NCBI GenBank assembly: GCA_021809235.1
Contig: JAKBAG010000159.1
Coordinates: 1 to 7,145 of the forward strand
Reading direction: 5' to 3'
From: Acidobacteriota bacterium
Lineage (GTDB): Bacteria > Acidobacteriota > Terriglobia > Terriglobales > Acidobacteriaceae
Length of the DNA: 7,145 nt
A program made the translations under genes and the position numbers. Shown here in pieces: positions 6,482-7,145 of this stretch. Every line of letters starts with the position of its first letter. The stretch's first letter is position 1. Below the pieces are notes generated by a model. The model was not told where the DNA came from. It was given only the letters and a program-made list of their open reading frames with translations, and did not search any database.

Positions 6482-7145
6482 TCACTCCACGTTTGCCAGC
6501 ATCCCCAGCAGCGCGGCCTCGTCGATCACCGCCACCCCGAGTTCCTGCGCTTTGGTGAGCTTGCTGCCTGCGTCTTCTCCGGCCACCACGAAGCTGGTCT
6601 TTTTGCTCACCGAGCCGGCCACCTTGCCGCCTGCGGCTTCGATCCGCTCCTTCGCTTCTTCGCGGGTGAGCGTGGGGAAGGTTCCGGTGAGCACGAAGGT
6701 CAGCCCGGCAAGCTCGGCCGAACGCTGCTTTTTCTCCGCCGTCATCTTCAGGCCAAGCGTTCGCAGCCGCTCCACCAGAGCCTGATTCCGTTCATTGGCA
6801 AAGAACTCGCGAATCGAAGCAGCCACCTTCGGGCCGACCTCGTCGACGGCTTCCAGTTCCTCTGCGCTGGCCGCGGCAATCGCCTCCATCGAGCCAAAGG
6901 CTCCGGCCAGCAGTTCCGCGGTGCGCTCACCGACAAAGCGAATCCCCAACCCCATCAGCAGGCGCGCCAGTCCTGCTTCCTTCGAGCGTGCAATCTGCTC
7001 AACCAGTGCCCGCGCTGATTTCTCGCCCACGCGCTCCAGTTGCACCAATTGCTCGAGGTTCAGTTCATAGAGATCGGCAATCGACCGCACCAGCCCTCTC
7101 GCCGTCAGTTGCTCGACCAGCGCCTCGCCCAGCCCGTCGATGTTC
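6482..7145 (-). CDS. ligA: NAD-dependent DNA ligase LigA, C-terminal part (N-terminus outside window)
   Basis: LigA seals single-strand nicks using NAD+, joining Okazaki fragments and finishing repair. About 221 residues are visible, entering from the right edge with NIDGLGEALVEQLTARGLV, a recognisable segment after the zinc finger. Helix-hairpin-helix motifs follow: VGEKSARALVEQI, LMGLGIRFVGERTAELLA and VDEVGPKVAASIREFF. The last ~75 residues are a BRCT domain (AGLTFVLTGTFPTLTREEAK, then AGGKVAGSVSKKTSFVVAGE) ending in LANVE. The adenylation and OB domains with the catalytic lysine lie outside the window, so activity cannot be judged, but the visible part is intact. GTG at 7090 is an internal valine codon, not the start. 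The M48-like gene follows in the same direction after 76 bases. Confidence 0.97.
   Translation of the reverse strand, partial: NIDGLGEALVEQLTARGLVRSIADLYELNLEQLVQLERVGEKSARALVEQIARSKEAGLARLLMGLGIRFVGERTAELLAGAFGSMEAIAAASAEELEAVDEVGPKVAASIREFFANERNQALVERLRTLGLKMTAEKKQRSAELAGLTFVLTGTFPTLTREEAKERIEAAGGKVAGSVSKKTSFVVAGEDAGSKLTKAQELGVAVIDEAALLGMLANVE

Overview
The window is about 7.1 kb of high-GC bacterial chromosome carrying five protein genes and no RNA genes, insertion sequences, CRISPR arrays or phage genes that I can see. GC-rich coding regions, an NAD-dependent DNA ligase, a bacterial OPT-family transporter and a large secreted M48-like/beta-propeller protein together suggest an Acidobacteriota-type genome (Terriglobia/Acidobacteriaceae). 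That assignment is an impression from protein character, not a database result.

Layout. (1) Positions 1-1582, minus strand: an OPT-family membrane transporter whose C-terminus lies beyond the left edge. (2) 1583-1798: a 216-base divergent intergenic region with promoter-like elements on both strands and a perfect 14-bp palindrome over the predicted transporter start point. (3) 1799-2911, plus: a ComF-family phosphoribosyltransferase-like protein with a tetra-CxxC zinc region and an unusual 80-residue acidic tail. (4) 3002-3622, plus: a stand-alone HNH endonuclease with a strong ribosome binding site. (5) 3616-6405, minus: a 929-residue exported protein whose N-terminal M48 peptidase-like domain has lost both zinc-binding histidines and is followed by a long beta-propeller-like region; its end overlaps the HNH gene end by 7 bases. 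(6) 6482-7145, minus: the C-terminal part of NAD-dependent DNA ligase LigA (helix-hairpin-helix and BRCT regions), cut by the right edge.

ComF and the HNH protein lie in the same direction 90 bases apart and could share a transcript. Both belong to families linked to DNA (competence for ComF, nuclease chemistry for HNH), but nothing in the sequence proves they work together. LigA and the M48-like gene also share a direction, with a short hairpin-bearing gap between them. The rest looks like ordinary housekeeping or transport content. I do not see a convincing multi-gene novel system; the best candidate for new biology is the M48 pseudoprotease-propeller protein, followed by the ComF acidic tail and the transporter operator-like palindrome.
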